DNA of 64,000 nt from Penicillus capitatus (Eukaryota; Chlorophyta): contig OZ287702.1 of the NCBI GenBank assembly GCA_965649825.1, forward strand, positions 868,001 through 932,000, written 5' to 3'. A program made the translations under genes and the position numbers. Below, one piece after another: positions 1 to 11,751 of this stretch. The stretch's first letter is position 1; each line of letters opens with the position of its first letter. Below the pieces are notes generated by a model. It was not told where the DNA came from. It saw only the letters and a list, made by a program, of their open reading frames with translations, and searched no databases.

Positions 1-2995
1 ACCTGAGCCAAGCATTGCCTTCAGTGCGCTAAGGGGAAGGTAGTTACCTGGAATGGTAAGCCGTAGGGCATCGAATACAGGTGACGCTATATACGTTGGC
101 TCCTGACATACCACAAGCGTGACAATAATGCAATGGACACCGGAATTTGAGGCAGGACAGATCTCCCGTCACTCTTTCGACCGGCATCCAGTTTCCTTGT
201 AGGACATTCGTTTGGGGTAATTTCATGACGCATGGGATATGGTAAAAACGTCCGCAGATTCCCAGGCTGCATTTTACGACGAGTCCCAGGTGATTGGAAC
301 CTTGTTTGCATTGATAGCAACGATGGTTACCAGTGGCACAGTCTTTGCACTTTCCGTTTATGGGCTGAACGCACTTGAAATGAAAAGAACGACGACAGGG
401 CCCCTCACAAAGCCACAAACTTTCCGACATTTCCCCTAGAAAACCAGCCACATTAAACACCGTCCCTTGTATAGGATGGACAGCGATGCGATGAATTTAC
501 CTTTGGGTGACAGCTCCGATCTTTTGCCAGGTTTTTCGCAGACAAAACAGATATCCGAAGAGGTTAATTTGTACGTGCGTTTTGAAGGATACTTGCTCGT
601 TGATGATCCACGTCTGACAGATGACGATGGCTTCTTCGGTCCACAGATAAAAGTGAAGTCCATCGATTCTATTTCTTTGGCCAGTTGCTGGTGCAAATCG
701 TCCAACATACAGATGAACGCGTTTGTGTCCTGACTTGCTGATTTTGCATTCCATTCTGGCACGGAGTGCATCATCTCTTTCACCGTGAGATCGATCAAAC
801 CGAGGACAAACTTCTTCGGATCGCTGAGCATCCCGTCTGACAGCTCGCCGAAAACCGTACGCGTGACGATCTCCTTCTCCCTGTTTACGAATGGCTCATA
901 GAAGATGCCATTCCTTCACGTGCTCACTCTTTTTGTTCTGCGGGAGCGTCGTCGTCTTTTTTGGCAGGAAGGATCGCGCCGGATGGGGCAGAATCGAGTG
1001 CTGAAGCCACGATGGTCATCTGCGGCGCGCATTCCTTATCCTCTGTCTTTGATGTGCCCTTCGAAGTGAGGGGTGCTTCGTCCAACAAAGAAATCACACA
1101 TACTGTGTCTGTCGAAGCAAGAGAGGACGTCTTTTCATCCTGCAGCACAGCGTCTGACTATTCTAAGAGTGCCTGTTCTCAGCCATACGGATATCTTGGC
1201 AGCATCGACAGGCATTGTGGCACTGTGTTCATCTGCAACGTTGGTTTGATGTCCCAATTCTGTCTTCATCCCAGAAGAAAGCTCCAGCTCCTCTTTGCAT
1301 AGAGATTGGATCCACGATGGTCCAAGATTCTTGAGATTGTCCCAAACGGTCTGAACAAAATGATCCTCCTTTCTCCCCATGACCGTCTCCAAAATCTACA
1401 GACAGTAAAAGATGTCAGCCGCCAGCTGAGCAATGCCTTGTCCCTAAGGAAGGACCTGATTTGCTGCCACCATGAGAGATTCGTGCGTCAAGAGCGGTTT
1501 GTCTTCTTCTAGACATCGATCTCTTTTGGCTCTATGACTGCCGCCTCCAGGCGTTTCTGGCACATCCTTTCTCTTTCTCTTTGTTGACGAGACATTCCTT
1601 TCTATCTTTTTCAGAAGATTCTCCATCACAGATTTCACTTGACCAGCTTCTTGTTGCTGGAGTTTCTTCTCTTTTTGCATTTGCTTCTCGAATCCTTCCA
1701 CTGTTTTGATCAACATGTCCATCACCTAACGTGCCATACGTACAGGAGGATGCGCAGAGGACTGGCCAACCTGTCGAGCAACTCTCCCTTCGATCTTACG
1801 AAGCTTCTTTTCGGTCATCTCTTCTTGATTCAAATTCTTCGTCACGCCCTTCACGAGAGCTTCAAGCACATTTCTCACATCCGCATACACCTGCGCTTCC
1901 ATTTTCATGAACTGTCTTGAGGCATCGCTGGATCCTCTGACATGACATCTCTTAAGTATGCGCCCGTCAAACGAAGGGTGTTTGATCCACTTGATCTTTG
2001 AACGGTTACGGTATGAATGCCTGGAGACTGTGTTGTCTGCATCGTCAAAATGAAAGTCGTCCAACCACGAGATCGTTTCATCGAGATGGTATCTCTTGGC
2101 ATCCGACAAGGCCTCTGCATTGATTTTGCGCATGATGAGTCCAGCACTTTTCCCAGTCATGTCACAGGGACGCACACAATGTTTAATGGCATTTGCCGCA
2201 TAGCTCTTGTCGTGCATGATGGTGATGCAGCCTCGCGGCATCGGCACATAGAAAGCGCCATTAGTAAAGCCATAGAGCTGCGTTCCAAACGACAATCTCG
2301 AATCGGAGAAGATCCTGAAGCAATGGGCCTCAGAAAATAGACAGATTCCGATAGGAAGTATATGCCTCATAGAGTAGATGGGTTGACAGAATCTCTGTGC
2401 ATCGTCAAAGTGACTTTGGATGCCTTCCGATCCGTCATGGTACATATTGAGTGCCCACGAATTAATAAACCCTTGTGGAACAATACCACAATCGACTAAC
2501 GGATTTTCGACCAGTTCCTACAAGACCTCCTCGAAACCAGACACAACTGAGCCGACGGCAAACAACCTTCATCCAAACGGGATGCGACGGTACATCGACC
2601 CGTACACCGTGTGCCACACTTGCATCTCTTTCGGCCAATTGCTCTTTCGTCCACAAGTAACGCGCCCCGAAGAAGTACTTGGTACGTTTCAGGGCTCCAT
2701 TCTTTCCAATCGTAGGGTGGTAACATTCTGGTGGATACATTCCTTTCTGCGAATTCTCATGCACGTCATCGGCTCGGGCTTCGATTTGACTGAGTTCAGA
2801 GTGACTGAAAAGTGCAGAGTACGTCGTCACCCCCACGGGAACGGCACCATCTGGTGGTTCAGATGGAAATCCAGGAACGGTTTTCCATTCTTTACCGTTC
2901 GAGACATTCCTTCGACACATCGCAGAGGCATAAACATCCAGCTGCTGCGTCGAACATTTTCCACCGCCCTCATTTCTCTGCGCGTCAACACACAC
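1..2995 (-). CDS. AlkB-like 2OG-Fe(II) dioxygenase joined to EDM2-like PHD fingers (3' end off window)
   Basis: Spliced minus-strand gene running off the left edge. The N-terminal half (about 2800-2100) is an AlkB fold: a family-typical lead-in (KRTKYFFGARYLWT, VDVPSHPVWM), the metal ligands in QSHFDD, the distal His in IKHCVRP and the 2-oxoglutarate Arg in SAGLIMRKI. A basic, coiled middle follows (1725-930). Then come Cys/His-rich fingers (560-1: ICFVCEKPGK, LWLCEGPCRRSFHFKC, HRCYQCKQ, CGRFYHIPCVMK, CPLHYCHACG, RCPTAYHS) that resemble the tandem PHD region of plant EDM2. Introns of 45-68 nt close the frame at each step. The AlkB-side frame ends at a stop at 924, but removing a 47-nt GTGAGC...ACAG intron continues it in frame into the PHD part. 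AlkB enzymes demethylate N-methylated bases in DNA or RNA and PHD fingers read histone tails, so chromatin-targeted demethylation is an inference. It could still be two adjacent genes. The N-terminus may extend upstream (see next entry). Confidence 0.75.
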
Positions 2996-3002
2996 TCAGC
3001 CG

Positions 3003-6000
3003 ATGCCCAACAGGACACGACTGACATACGAATGTTCCATAGTCTTGTGGTATATAGTCTGGTGGAAAAAAGAAGTCCGTTCTAATGAATTCTCTGTCGC
3101 CCATGCACATCTGTCAACCAGATTCTCAACGAAAGATGATCGCGACGATGATCCTTACTTTGATTTTGACTTCAATAAGATCGTATTTGAAACAGTCACG
3201 TGTATTGATTAGATAAAAAGGCCAGGGGACATCGAGTAGATGTGACTTCTGGATGCCGGATATGGCAGCCGATGCTTTCACTGTGCTGGCTGAGAAGCAA
3301 TCCGAATCTGCCGGCAGCGGTGGAGCGTCCTCCAGCACCGTACACAACGTATCGCTCTCCATGGCTCCTTCTCCTTCTCCTTCTAGGGCATCTCTCTTGC
3401 AGGTGATCTCAGTAAATGACGAGGTGCCTTGGGAAAGAGAATCATCTTTGGAAGAGCTGCCGCTATCTCTATCGTGTGGCACTGCCGGCATCGTCTTCTT
3501 CCTTCGACTGAATACTCTGTTCTCCAAATCTTCTTTCTTGTCATCCACGACAGCAATGACCTCGTGACAGTAATCGATCAACCTGGTTGTATTCCATTGC
3601 CGAATGTGACCATGAAGCCATTCTTCGACTCCTAACACCACAGAATTCAACGATGTCTGCTGCAGTCTGCACAGACATGTCATTCCTAAATCCATCAAGG
3701 CTATGGCTATGTCTGCACGTACTTATCAAGAGACTTCCACAGATTCTCTTCAACAAACATCTCCAATCTGCAGCTAAGGGTGTGGATTTTGATGTTTGCA
3801 GGCGTTGCATTGCTGTTGCACGTAGACACTCTTCTTTTCAGTGTTCGCTGCATAAAAGCAGTCGTCGCCTTGTTTGGTCTTTCAAACGCTTTTCCATCTC
3901 TGATGTTAAAACAAGAAGAATTTAATTTTTCTCCCACTCCTGTGGCTAAGGTAGATTTCTGTAGATGAGATGCGGCAACATCTCCTTTCCCTGCTGCCGC
4001 ATCGATGATCTGCGTCGCCGTGTTCTGGACCGAAGCGAACCAGTCAGAGAGAGAACCGGTTGAGATGACTGGTGTCTCCTCTTGTCCTCCAGGACCATGC
4101 CCCGTCATAACAGAAACAGATCGAACAATATGGGATCCACTTCGCACTGCATGGCTGCGTGATGGAGACGATGCGGACATGGTCTTCTGCAGCGATCTCT
4201 TTGTAACTAATGACGATGTATCCTTCTCGACCATACTGTCAAAATCCGTCAATGATTTCTGTCCAGCGATCAGCGGCAGAACGTGGGCATCTTCGAGAGA
4301 ACGGGCGGCATTGCGCAGTGCCCAGGTTCCTCCGATGCCTTTGCGCACCACGATGACCACTTGGACATTGCTCTCGGCAAGGCCACATCTGCAACAGCAG
4401 GGATCGAGTGTCAACGACATTGGTATGCCATGAACAAGAGCACAGACAGTTTTCCTCTCTTCATTTCTGCACAGGCCTTCAGCGTTCCGGTGTCTTTGTC
4501 CAGCCGATAATGACAACAAAGAAAGACATGATCTCCAATCCACTCATCTACGCTCTTCAAACCTACGGCATGGATTCAGAAGAGCATACGGTTTGGATGC
4601 TGGAAGAAGACCGTTGATGACTTGGCATAGAGCACCAAGGGTGAATTTCGCGATCGTCTGGCGTTCAGCTTGGTTGAGAAGGTAGCTCTTGATCAAGAAA
4701 TCATCTCGATCTGGCATGCGCACCAGCAACACCTCATCCGAAATGATGGTCTGAACCATTTGAGCGATCTGTGGAGATTGTATCCTCTTTGAACTTGGAG
4801 GCTGGATCACAATCGGCGGCAGAGCCGTGTACGTATCCGTCACATGCAACTGATGACTTTCGCTTTGTTTCACAAACGAAACGCCACTGGTAAAGGACTC
4901 CAATTGCACGTGTGCTGCGCTTGAATCTGTCAGAAATGTCTCAAGAGAGGAAACCACATCGAGCAATGTTCCGTGAAGAAGAGTCAAACGAGCAAGCTCC
5001 CAGAAAAGTCTCTGGTGCATGACAGGTTCTTGAGAGATGCATCGATCCAAACGCGCGACCCATAGTCCCATCTCTTGATAGAAACGATCCCAATCATTTT
5101 TCTCCTTCTGAAAGAAGACACTTGTCAGGAGCGATCGAGCCAAGAGTGAGAGAGGACTAGAGTTGGGTTCTGTGCCCTTGTCCTCGCAGGCGTCTTGCGT
5201 TTCATCACACGCTGCGGGTGCGGATCGGGCGATCGATTCTGCACAATAGATGTGAGTTCTGGGTGCACATGCATCAGTAATTGGATGTAAGCATCCAGTG
5301 CCTTGTCCTGTCCCTCGCCCAGTTTCTCTCTGAGCCGATCCTTAAAGCTTTCCAACCATAATGTGATCTCCTGTATCACTGTCCATGTGTCGGCATTGCT
5401 GGAGGAAAGAGATGGTGTAATGGGAGCAAGTTTCGCGAATATGAGGTCCGGATTGGCCACGTCTGACAACACGTTTGCTGTTCGTTCGGGATCAAGTATG
5501 TAGCTACAGGGTAGCTTCCTTTTTGCTAAGAGCTCATCGAGCAGAACGTTCATGAGAGAGCCCGATTGAGACCGCGTTCGACGGGGCGAAGCTGTTCTCT
5601 TTGTCGTCGGGATAACTTCCGCGACGTCGCTTCCTTCTGCCTTCCTTACGGCGCGTCTCTGACCAGCGTCGTAAATTATCGCGCGCAAACTGCGTAGTCG
5701 ATGCGGTTCTGTCTTGTCAAGGTCGTCCGTCGTGGTATCGTGCTTCTGGACGCCGCCCGCTGTCCTCGACGCTGCTACAAGGTTCTTCAGCATTCCGGTC
5801 GTCTGGTCATTCATACCTAAACAGAAATGCAGCAGGTCGAAAATATTGTCGACGTGGGTCGAGGTGGCGTTGACAACGCCGACGTTCTCGGTAGGTGCAC
5901 CGTCGCGTGTTTGGCCATGCCGCCGAGCGATCTCCGCATTGTGCCTTAGCGCTCGCCATATTGGCGCTGGAGTGAGAGTAACCGTGGGCGACGGCGCGAC

Positions 6001-6051
6001 AGCAGATTCCTGTTCGTTCGCAAGATCTTGAAGTCGCATTGGACGACGCAT
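3003..6051 (-). CDS. Unrecognised large protein, probably the N-terminal part of the AlkB-PHD gene
   Basis: Four to five long coding exons on the minus strand join in frame: start near 6051 (MRRPMRLQDL), intron 5108-5157 (50 nt), a 49-nt intron near 4570-4620, one near 4400, a 56-nt intron near 3680 and a GTAAGG intron near 3150. I recognise no domain. The sequence has helical stretches, a low-complexity acidic/Ser segment near 3300-3500 and a tryptophan-containing patch (VEEWLHGHIRQWN) that could be a small PWWP- or Tudor-like fold. That last point is weak. At the 3' end, removing a 44-nt GTCGTG...GCGCAG intron puts this protein in frame with the AlkB domain, so one gene spanning 6051 to the left edge is the simplest model. 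If that splice is wrong, this protein ends at a TGA near 3003. Confidence 0.55.
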
Positions 6052-6102
6052 CGGGATAACGAACACCGTAACGCAACGGAAGAAAAGGACAGGAGTGTTC
6101 AC

Positions 6103-7139
6103 CGTTCGTTACTTGAGCAGAAAGACGACAGTTTCTCCGACCCTCATGCAGAGCGGCGTTCTTCGACTCGTTTCGCGGTGCGCAACAAACACGTCGTGCG
6201 AGAAGGATGGTTCAAATTCAAGTGCTGTAGGTTTTGTCATCTATTGTCGCCATCATTGCGAATCTAAAGAGCCGAGCCGTCGACGGGCATGAATGGTGGC
6301 GGCGGTGTGCATCTCACATTTTAATGCACATCCTGCTGTCAGAAGGGACACATGCACCCTTTAGGTACCAGACCGTCGCGCATTCTGCCAGAAAACGGCT
6401 GCGCGCCATGAACCATTGAGACGTTCATGGGGCGGATTGTACGATTGGCTCACAGTGGCACTGCTTGCCCATCTGTCACGTTCGGATACCTGAGACACGC
6501 GAAGCGAGCGAGATACGAGGCTCTTTGTATTATGCGATGGCCTTCAACGACGTCACCAAATACGTCCTTCAATTGATTTCCACGTTGGTTCTGGAAAGAC
6601 GGAGGGGCGGAGAGCGAGATCTCAAAGCGACGAAAACGTCTTCAGTGAGTGACGGAGAGTGAGAAACGCATATGTCCTTCTGCTGCGCATAGAGGGGATC
6701 AGAGATCTACAAAGCAAAGATCTCACATTCCAGCGTGATGCATAGAATCGAAGGGTTCAATCTACATGCATCGATGCAAAAGCACTGTCGGGGAGATCTC
6801 TCCGTTTTATCCTTTTCCATCCGAAAACAGACTATATGCATGTTCGTGAGATGGCGTCTTCGTCTTCGTCCTTGTCGTCGTGAGAACGCACAGCGATGAT
6901 GCGTCGATCAGATTTCGCCAGATGTTATCGTCGCCGCAGATGTCGGTCGTCATTTGTATTGCGTACATCCATCCAGTAAATGCTATCCAAATGGGTGAGA
7001 GATGTCAACGAGGCGTCTGAGATACAGACGAACATCTCTACAGCCTGATCGATCGGTCACGCATTTGACACCTCCACCAGAGAAAGACTTCTCGCCGATG
7101 CAGATGCCTATAAAAGAAGCAATCGATGCGATGTCTCTC
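6103..7139. other. About 1.0 kb without a supported gene
   Basis: This lies upstream of the large minus-strand gene. Short frames exist on both strands, but none has family similarity or a convincing chain of exons. It may hold promoter and 5' UTR sequence. I see no tRNA, terminator or repeat. Confidence 0.4.
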
Positions 7140-7701
7140 TCAGAGTAAAGATCCAGGATGCGGGTATGTACATGGAGCGTCTATTAAGCGTCGCGGGATC
7201 GAGCAGTGATCGACCCGGGCAGAAGCTGACGCGGGATCCAATTGAATGTGCTCAGCCATTCGCGCACTCATAGCAAAGCAGATTGGTTCATTCATCTTCG
7301 ACCATCTCGTCATCCAGAACGTGCCTGGACGTCGATCAAAGTCGTTCAACCGTCGACGCAGCATGCAACGCGCCTTTTTGCGGAGACCATCTCGTCGCTC
7401 ACAGATGCATATTCTGCACCTCCGTTTCGCGCTTGGCCCTTTGCAACAGCGTCCAAAACGCAATCTCCGAGGAGAACGGTGTGCCTAGGCAGCAATGCAT
7501 TTCACGTCATCCACCGGCATCGTTCAGTACTTGTCCATCAAGAGCCCAGAAACAGAAATGCATCGTCAGGCAGCTATCACTTACCGCAGGCGTTGCATCG
7601 TTCACTGCTGCAGTAACGTCGACTCGGATGCCGTTGTGTTCCATGTCATGCACTCACTGCACGACTCGCCGAGTCGTCGCATAATGAAAATGGCGGTTCA
7701 T
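7140..7701 (-). CDS. Doubtful small spliced gene, unknown product
   Basis: A possible gene starts with ATG at 7701 (MNRHFHYATTRRVV). It has consensus-like donors (GTGAGT, GTAAGT) and acceptors giving short exons, one of which encodes a plausible helical stretch (FSSEIAFWTLLQRAKRET), then a longer frame to 7140. The donors are the best argument for it. The protein resembles nothing I know and several alternative splicings are equally possible, so this is a candidate only. Confidence 0.22.
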
Positions 7702-7900
7702 TATCGCGCAATCGTATTCGTCCACTGACGCCGACAGCCTTTTGCTGCTCGTTGACCCTTCTGTCTTCTCTCGGATCTTCTTTGCGCCCACTTTCCCTCA
7801 GGTGCATTTCATTGCGTTCTCCGTCTTCACATCACGTCGACGCGTCATTTGGAGTCCGTCTCTGCGGCCTGTGGGCTGTCGACCTCCGACAGACAATACC

Positions 7901-8397
7901 ATGCAGACGGGCGACGAGATTCCGAATGCCGCTGGACATAACGAGGCTCGTAGTGGTCCTGTCACTCGGCGACAACGAAATCTTGTCAACGGCACGCCTC
8001 CGAGCTTCGAAAAATCGCAGCAACAGCAACGCAGAAATACAGTAAGACCGTCGTATCGATGTATATGCACCTGGGGTGAGAAGTGCCTGTTAGGGTTCCG
8101 TCATCGACGTCTCCAAATTGAAGGTAGCGACGCAACGACGTCTTTGCTGCCGCGAGAGAGATGCTCTCTGTATGCAGACAATGTCGCTGCGGAAATACGT
8201 TCGTCTCTACGATTTGCGTGAAGTCCAACCGTACAGCTCTAAATTCGATCTATGCAGAATTGTGGCGGAACACTTGGATTCCATGGTTAGCAGACGTTTC
8301 TAACACAGATCTCACTCTTTTGGAATGTTAGATTATTGACGAAGATCAAGTGCTCTCGAATTTGATCGAGAGACTCCGCAATGACAATCCCTTTTAG
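7901..8397 (+). CDS. SAP30-like Sin3-binding protein, four exons
   Basis: The exon model is 7901-8041, 8094-8123, 8178-8285 and 8332-8397. The introns are 52, 54 and 46 nt, all GT-AG, and the frame closes exactly on 115 codons ending in TAG. Residues from about 48 onwards match the SAP30 Sin3-binding domain (VIDVSKLKTMSLRKYVRLYDL, then an S-KFDLCRIVAEH helix and a final EDQVLSNLIERL helix). The first 47 residues are polar and Gln-rich with a basic patch. SAP30 bridges Sin3 and class I histone deacetylases in a nuclear co-repressor complex. The plant and algal form is short like this one and lacks the animal zinc finger. The next gene is convergent, 348 bp away. Confidence 0.8.
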
Positions 8398-8745
8398 ACC
8401 CCATCCATCCGTCTGGTCGTCATCTTTAGTCATCATCCGTTACAAAACAGTGTAGACTGCTTTTTCCGCTTTGAACTGCTTTTCTGTCTGACGTCGCTGT
8501 GTTGCCATCAGTTTGCCTTGCCGTCAGACATTGTTGAGCTATTAAACAACAACATAGTAGAGAAACAGATGGATCCATGTGTAAACAAAGCGTCTGCAAC
8601 GTTGATGTTGTCTCGTCATCATCAATGCCGACAATCGATCTCGAAAGAGAACCACCACGCGATGCGGTCGTGAATCAAGAGCGAGAAAGTAAGGATGCAC
8701 TTAGCAATGCTGTCTAAACGAAATAGATACGTCATGCATCGACAC
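8398..8745. other. Intergenic, 3' ends of two convergent genes
   Basis: This 348-bp stretch lies between the SAP30-like stop (plus) and the EH-domain protein stop (minus). No coding signal is apparent, and it presumably holds both 3' UTRs. Confidence 0.5.
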
Positions 8746-11588
8746 TTAAGAAAAAGCACTGTCTCCAAATAGATTGGATGTTGTGTCCTTATTGGCCACG
8801 ACAGCAGATGATGAAGAATCTTGAGTTCCGGGGAAAGCTGTTGCAAAACCAGAAAAATCTGCTTCGAAGCTGGCGTTCTGCGTCGATTCTGTCTGCTGCG
8901 ACGGAAAGACGGGATTGTCATCGAAGGCAGCGAAAGAAGAGGACACTGGATCGGGCGGCGGCGCTTCCTTTGGGACAAGAGGCGGCGGCGCAGGTTCATC
9001 AAAACTCACAGCAAAGTCAACGATGGGTGCTTTGGAAGGCGTCGTTGATGTGACAGCAGGCGGACTGGAAATGTCGGTCACAGGAAAGGCGCCGAAGTCT
9101 GCAAAATCCGCCGCCGGAGCTTGCGTGGCCGTCGCTGTGACCTGGAACGGATCTTCTGTAAAACCCATTGCTCCTGGGGCAGGCGCTCCTGTGTTAGTCA
9201 ACGGTGTCTTCGTGGTTTCATTCATCTCTGCAACATGCCGTCCGCGTTTAGCATTTTTTGGTTTGATGGGACGGATAGATAGGTCTTACTTATGTTGTTG
9301 ACAGCTTCCTGTATGGCTTTTTCGAATTCGGCATCCATGTCGTCTTTAACGTCAGGGAAGGCATCCACCAACACGAATCCATCCTCTTGCCAGCTGGATA
9401 CATCGATACCGGCTCCGATCAAATCATCCGACCACGTAACGTCGTTTCCGTACAGGCTCAATCGTGCCTCGACCGGAATCTCCACCCCAGCCTTGCATGC
9501 ATGAGAGTGCAAATTAGAGTAGACACGTGCGGATTCCCGAAGGAGTTTTTGCGTCATTTCCGTATCGTTGGATTCCTTGGTGGACTCCACCTGAGAACGT
9601 GGAGTCATTAGACCTGCCGTTTGCTGAGACATGTCGCACCTGAGACATAATCTTGTCGATGTCGGCTGAGGCAGAATGCACTTCGGCCTCTGCAGCCGCA
9701 CACGCCATTTGCAGATCGCCCTGTCGCCGCTGAAGGAGCTCCTGTTGATGTTTGAAGCTCTCCAGCTGGATGGCAGTACAGATGGACTGTTACAGAAGAC
9801 GATGTTTGTGATGGGCGCCTACTTCGGCGATGAGTTTGTTGCGTCGGGCTTCTGTGGCGGCCACGGAGTCTTGCAGTCCTTGGATCTGCATTTCCACCTG
9901 GTGTATCATCTCTGGTTGGACACGCTCCTGTGCTGTCAGCTGCTGCTCAGCTTCCGCCAGTTTTGCCTCCGCTTCTGCTTTTCGCCTCTCTGCCTCTTGC
10001 AACATGGTTGCGTGATTTCCGGCTTCGCGTGCCGCCTCTTCTGCCCCGTATCGAATCTGTTCGTATCTTTTTTCGGCTTCCACAGCAAGATCCTGTTCTC
10101 TTTTCAGCTTCTCTTGCACTTCCATGATGGCAACATCCATTCGGCTCTTGAACAACATCAACTCCTGCAGTGCTTTCTCATAGAATTCTCTCTTGTTCCT
10201 GGCCATTTCTGCACTCTGATCTATTGCATACAGTTGCTGGTCTTTTTTCTGTGCTTCCATCTTTTCCGCCATCAATCGATCCCTGTTCAACAACAGACGG
10301 CTCGTGATGGCAATGCGAGAAATGAGACACTCTGCCTTTGAATAGGATCCAGCGTAGAGACCATGCCTTCATTGGCAACAGGACCTCTCCAACCCGGATA
10401 ACCCGCAGGCTCAGGAGCCTGATAGACGGCTCGATTTGGAAGGGATGGAATGCCACCTTGGCCATAGCCTTGTTGCTGGACGCTGCCATGTCCACTGCTT
10501 TGCGCAATGGTCGGAAACACACCAGCTGGCAGCGCTGGCGGAAGCGGAATACCCTAGAAGACCATTTGTGAGATGACTGAGTGAAAGGCTGACTGTTTAT
10601 CGTCACTTGTTTCGTTGTCTCAATGAGATAGAGACATTTGACGAACTGATCTCGATTGATGTGTCCAGCGTGGCCGGCCGCCAGTTGCCATATCTGTTTC
10701 AAGGTGTTCCTATCCACACCTCGACTTGAAAACAGTTCAATGCATTGCTGCCCCTATCATCATTCCCACACACACTACTGTTGGCAGTAACATGATATCC
10801 TTCTTACTTGCACCAGACCATCGTAGTCTGTATCGAGAGATTGAAACATCTGTCCGTAACGCGTTGCTTCTTCTATCGGTAGAGGAGGGTATTTCACATC
10901 TGTCCGACCTCCAGTATATTGATACGGCACTTGGCCTCCTCCTGTGACTTGTACGTTCGGAGTGTTGCCCGATAGAGACCCTCCTGTATACTGCATAGGG
11001 GGTGGCTGGCCGTGCCCACCCGTGTACTGCATAGTAGGCGGCTGGCCGTGCCCACCCGTGTACTGCATAGTAGGCGGCTGGCCGTGCCCACCCGTGTACT
11101 GCATAGTAGGCGGCTGGCCATGTCCACCCGTGTACTGCATGGCAGGGGCTGCGGACGGTGTCCACGTTTCGGGCGTCAGTCCAGACAATTTAGGCAGCGG
11201 AGGCGGTGGTGCTGTACCCATCAGCAGCTGTTGAGCTTGCATTGGCGTGAAAGCTCCTCCGGACAACTAATCCCACCAACAACACATCCCGTCACATCAC
11301 TCAATCCTTCTGTATGGAGTCACACCTGAGCAAGCGACACAAGACGTATCGCTCCATAGAATTGCTGCTTGTTCATGAAAGCCTGTGTCCCGGCCGTTTT
11401 GCCCCAAATCTGCCACACCAATCAACGCCATTCTGAAGTATGGCATTGCGTGTCACTTCTTTGAGGGTTTCGCGTGGAAGACCCGAACGTTGAAAGAAAG
11501 TTATCGCTTCCGTTCCCTCGATGCGGCCGTCGCGATTAGCGTCGGCGATTGCGAACCACCGTTCCAATGTATCAGCCTCCCCCGCCAT
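8746..11588 (-). CDS. EH-domain endocytic adaptor (Eps15/Pan1/plant EH1-like)
   Basis: Spliced minus-strand gene with ATG at 11588. It has two N-terminal EH domains. The first starts MAGEADTLERWFAIADANRD with an EF-hand-like loop and continues through IWGKTAGTQAFMNKQQF. The second is split by introns near 10770 (YGQMFQSLDTDYDGLVQ, then LKQIWQLAAGHAGHINRDQF). Between them lies a 12-residue repeat, MQYTGGHGQPPT. A long coiled coil follows (10290-9800, rich in Glu, Lys and Ala), then a conserved segment with WSDDLIGAGIDVSSWQED, then an acidic Pro/Phe-rich tail ending at 8746 (DFADFGAF, NLFGDSAFS). This is the architecture of Eps15/Pan1 and the plant TPLATE-complex subunit AtEH1, which bind NPF-motif cargo adaptors and phospholipids at clathrin-coated pits. 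The acidic DF-rich tail may bind adaptor appendages, which is an inference. Confidence 0.85.
10985..11145 (-). repeat. 36-bp in-frame tandem repeat inside the EH-domain gene
   Basis: About four consecutive 36-bp units encode the 12-residue MQYTGGHGQPPT, nearly identical at the DNA level. Degenerate relatives (QYTGG) lie on the 5'-upstream side of the array and again after it. The repeat lengthens the Gly/Pro-rich linker between the two EH domains and is a likely site of length polymorphism. Confidence 0.9.
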
Positions 11589-11751
11589 CGTAAACAGTTA
11601 CTGTATTGATTCGTAAAGTATTGAGTACAGGATATCCGTCTTCGAGGTAACGTGAACGTCGTCGACGGACAATCGATCACTCGGTCGCGATTCGATGACG
11701 TCAGGAATGGAATCATCATTTTGAAACCGCTGGCGGGAACATCGACGCGAC

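Noticed and set aside
6465-6662. Plus-strand 65-codon frame (MPICHVRIPETREASE...)
   Set aside because: Isolated, no splice partners, no similarity. Length is within chance expectation.
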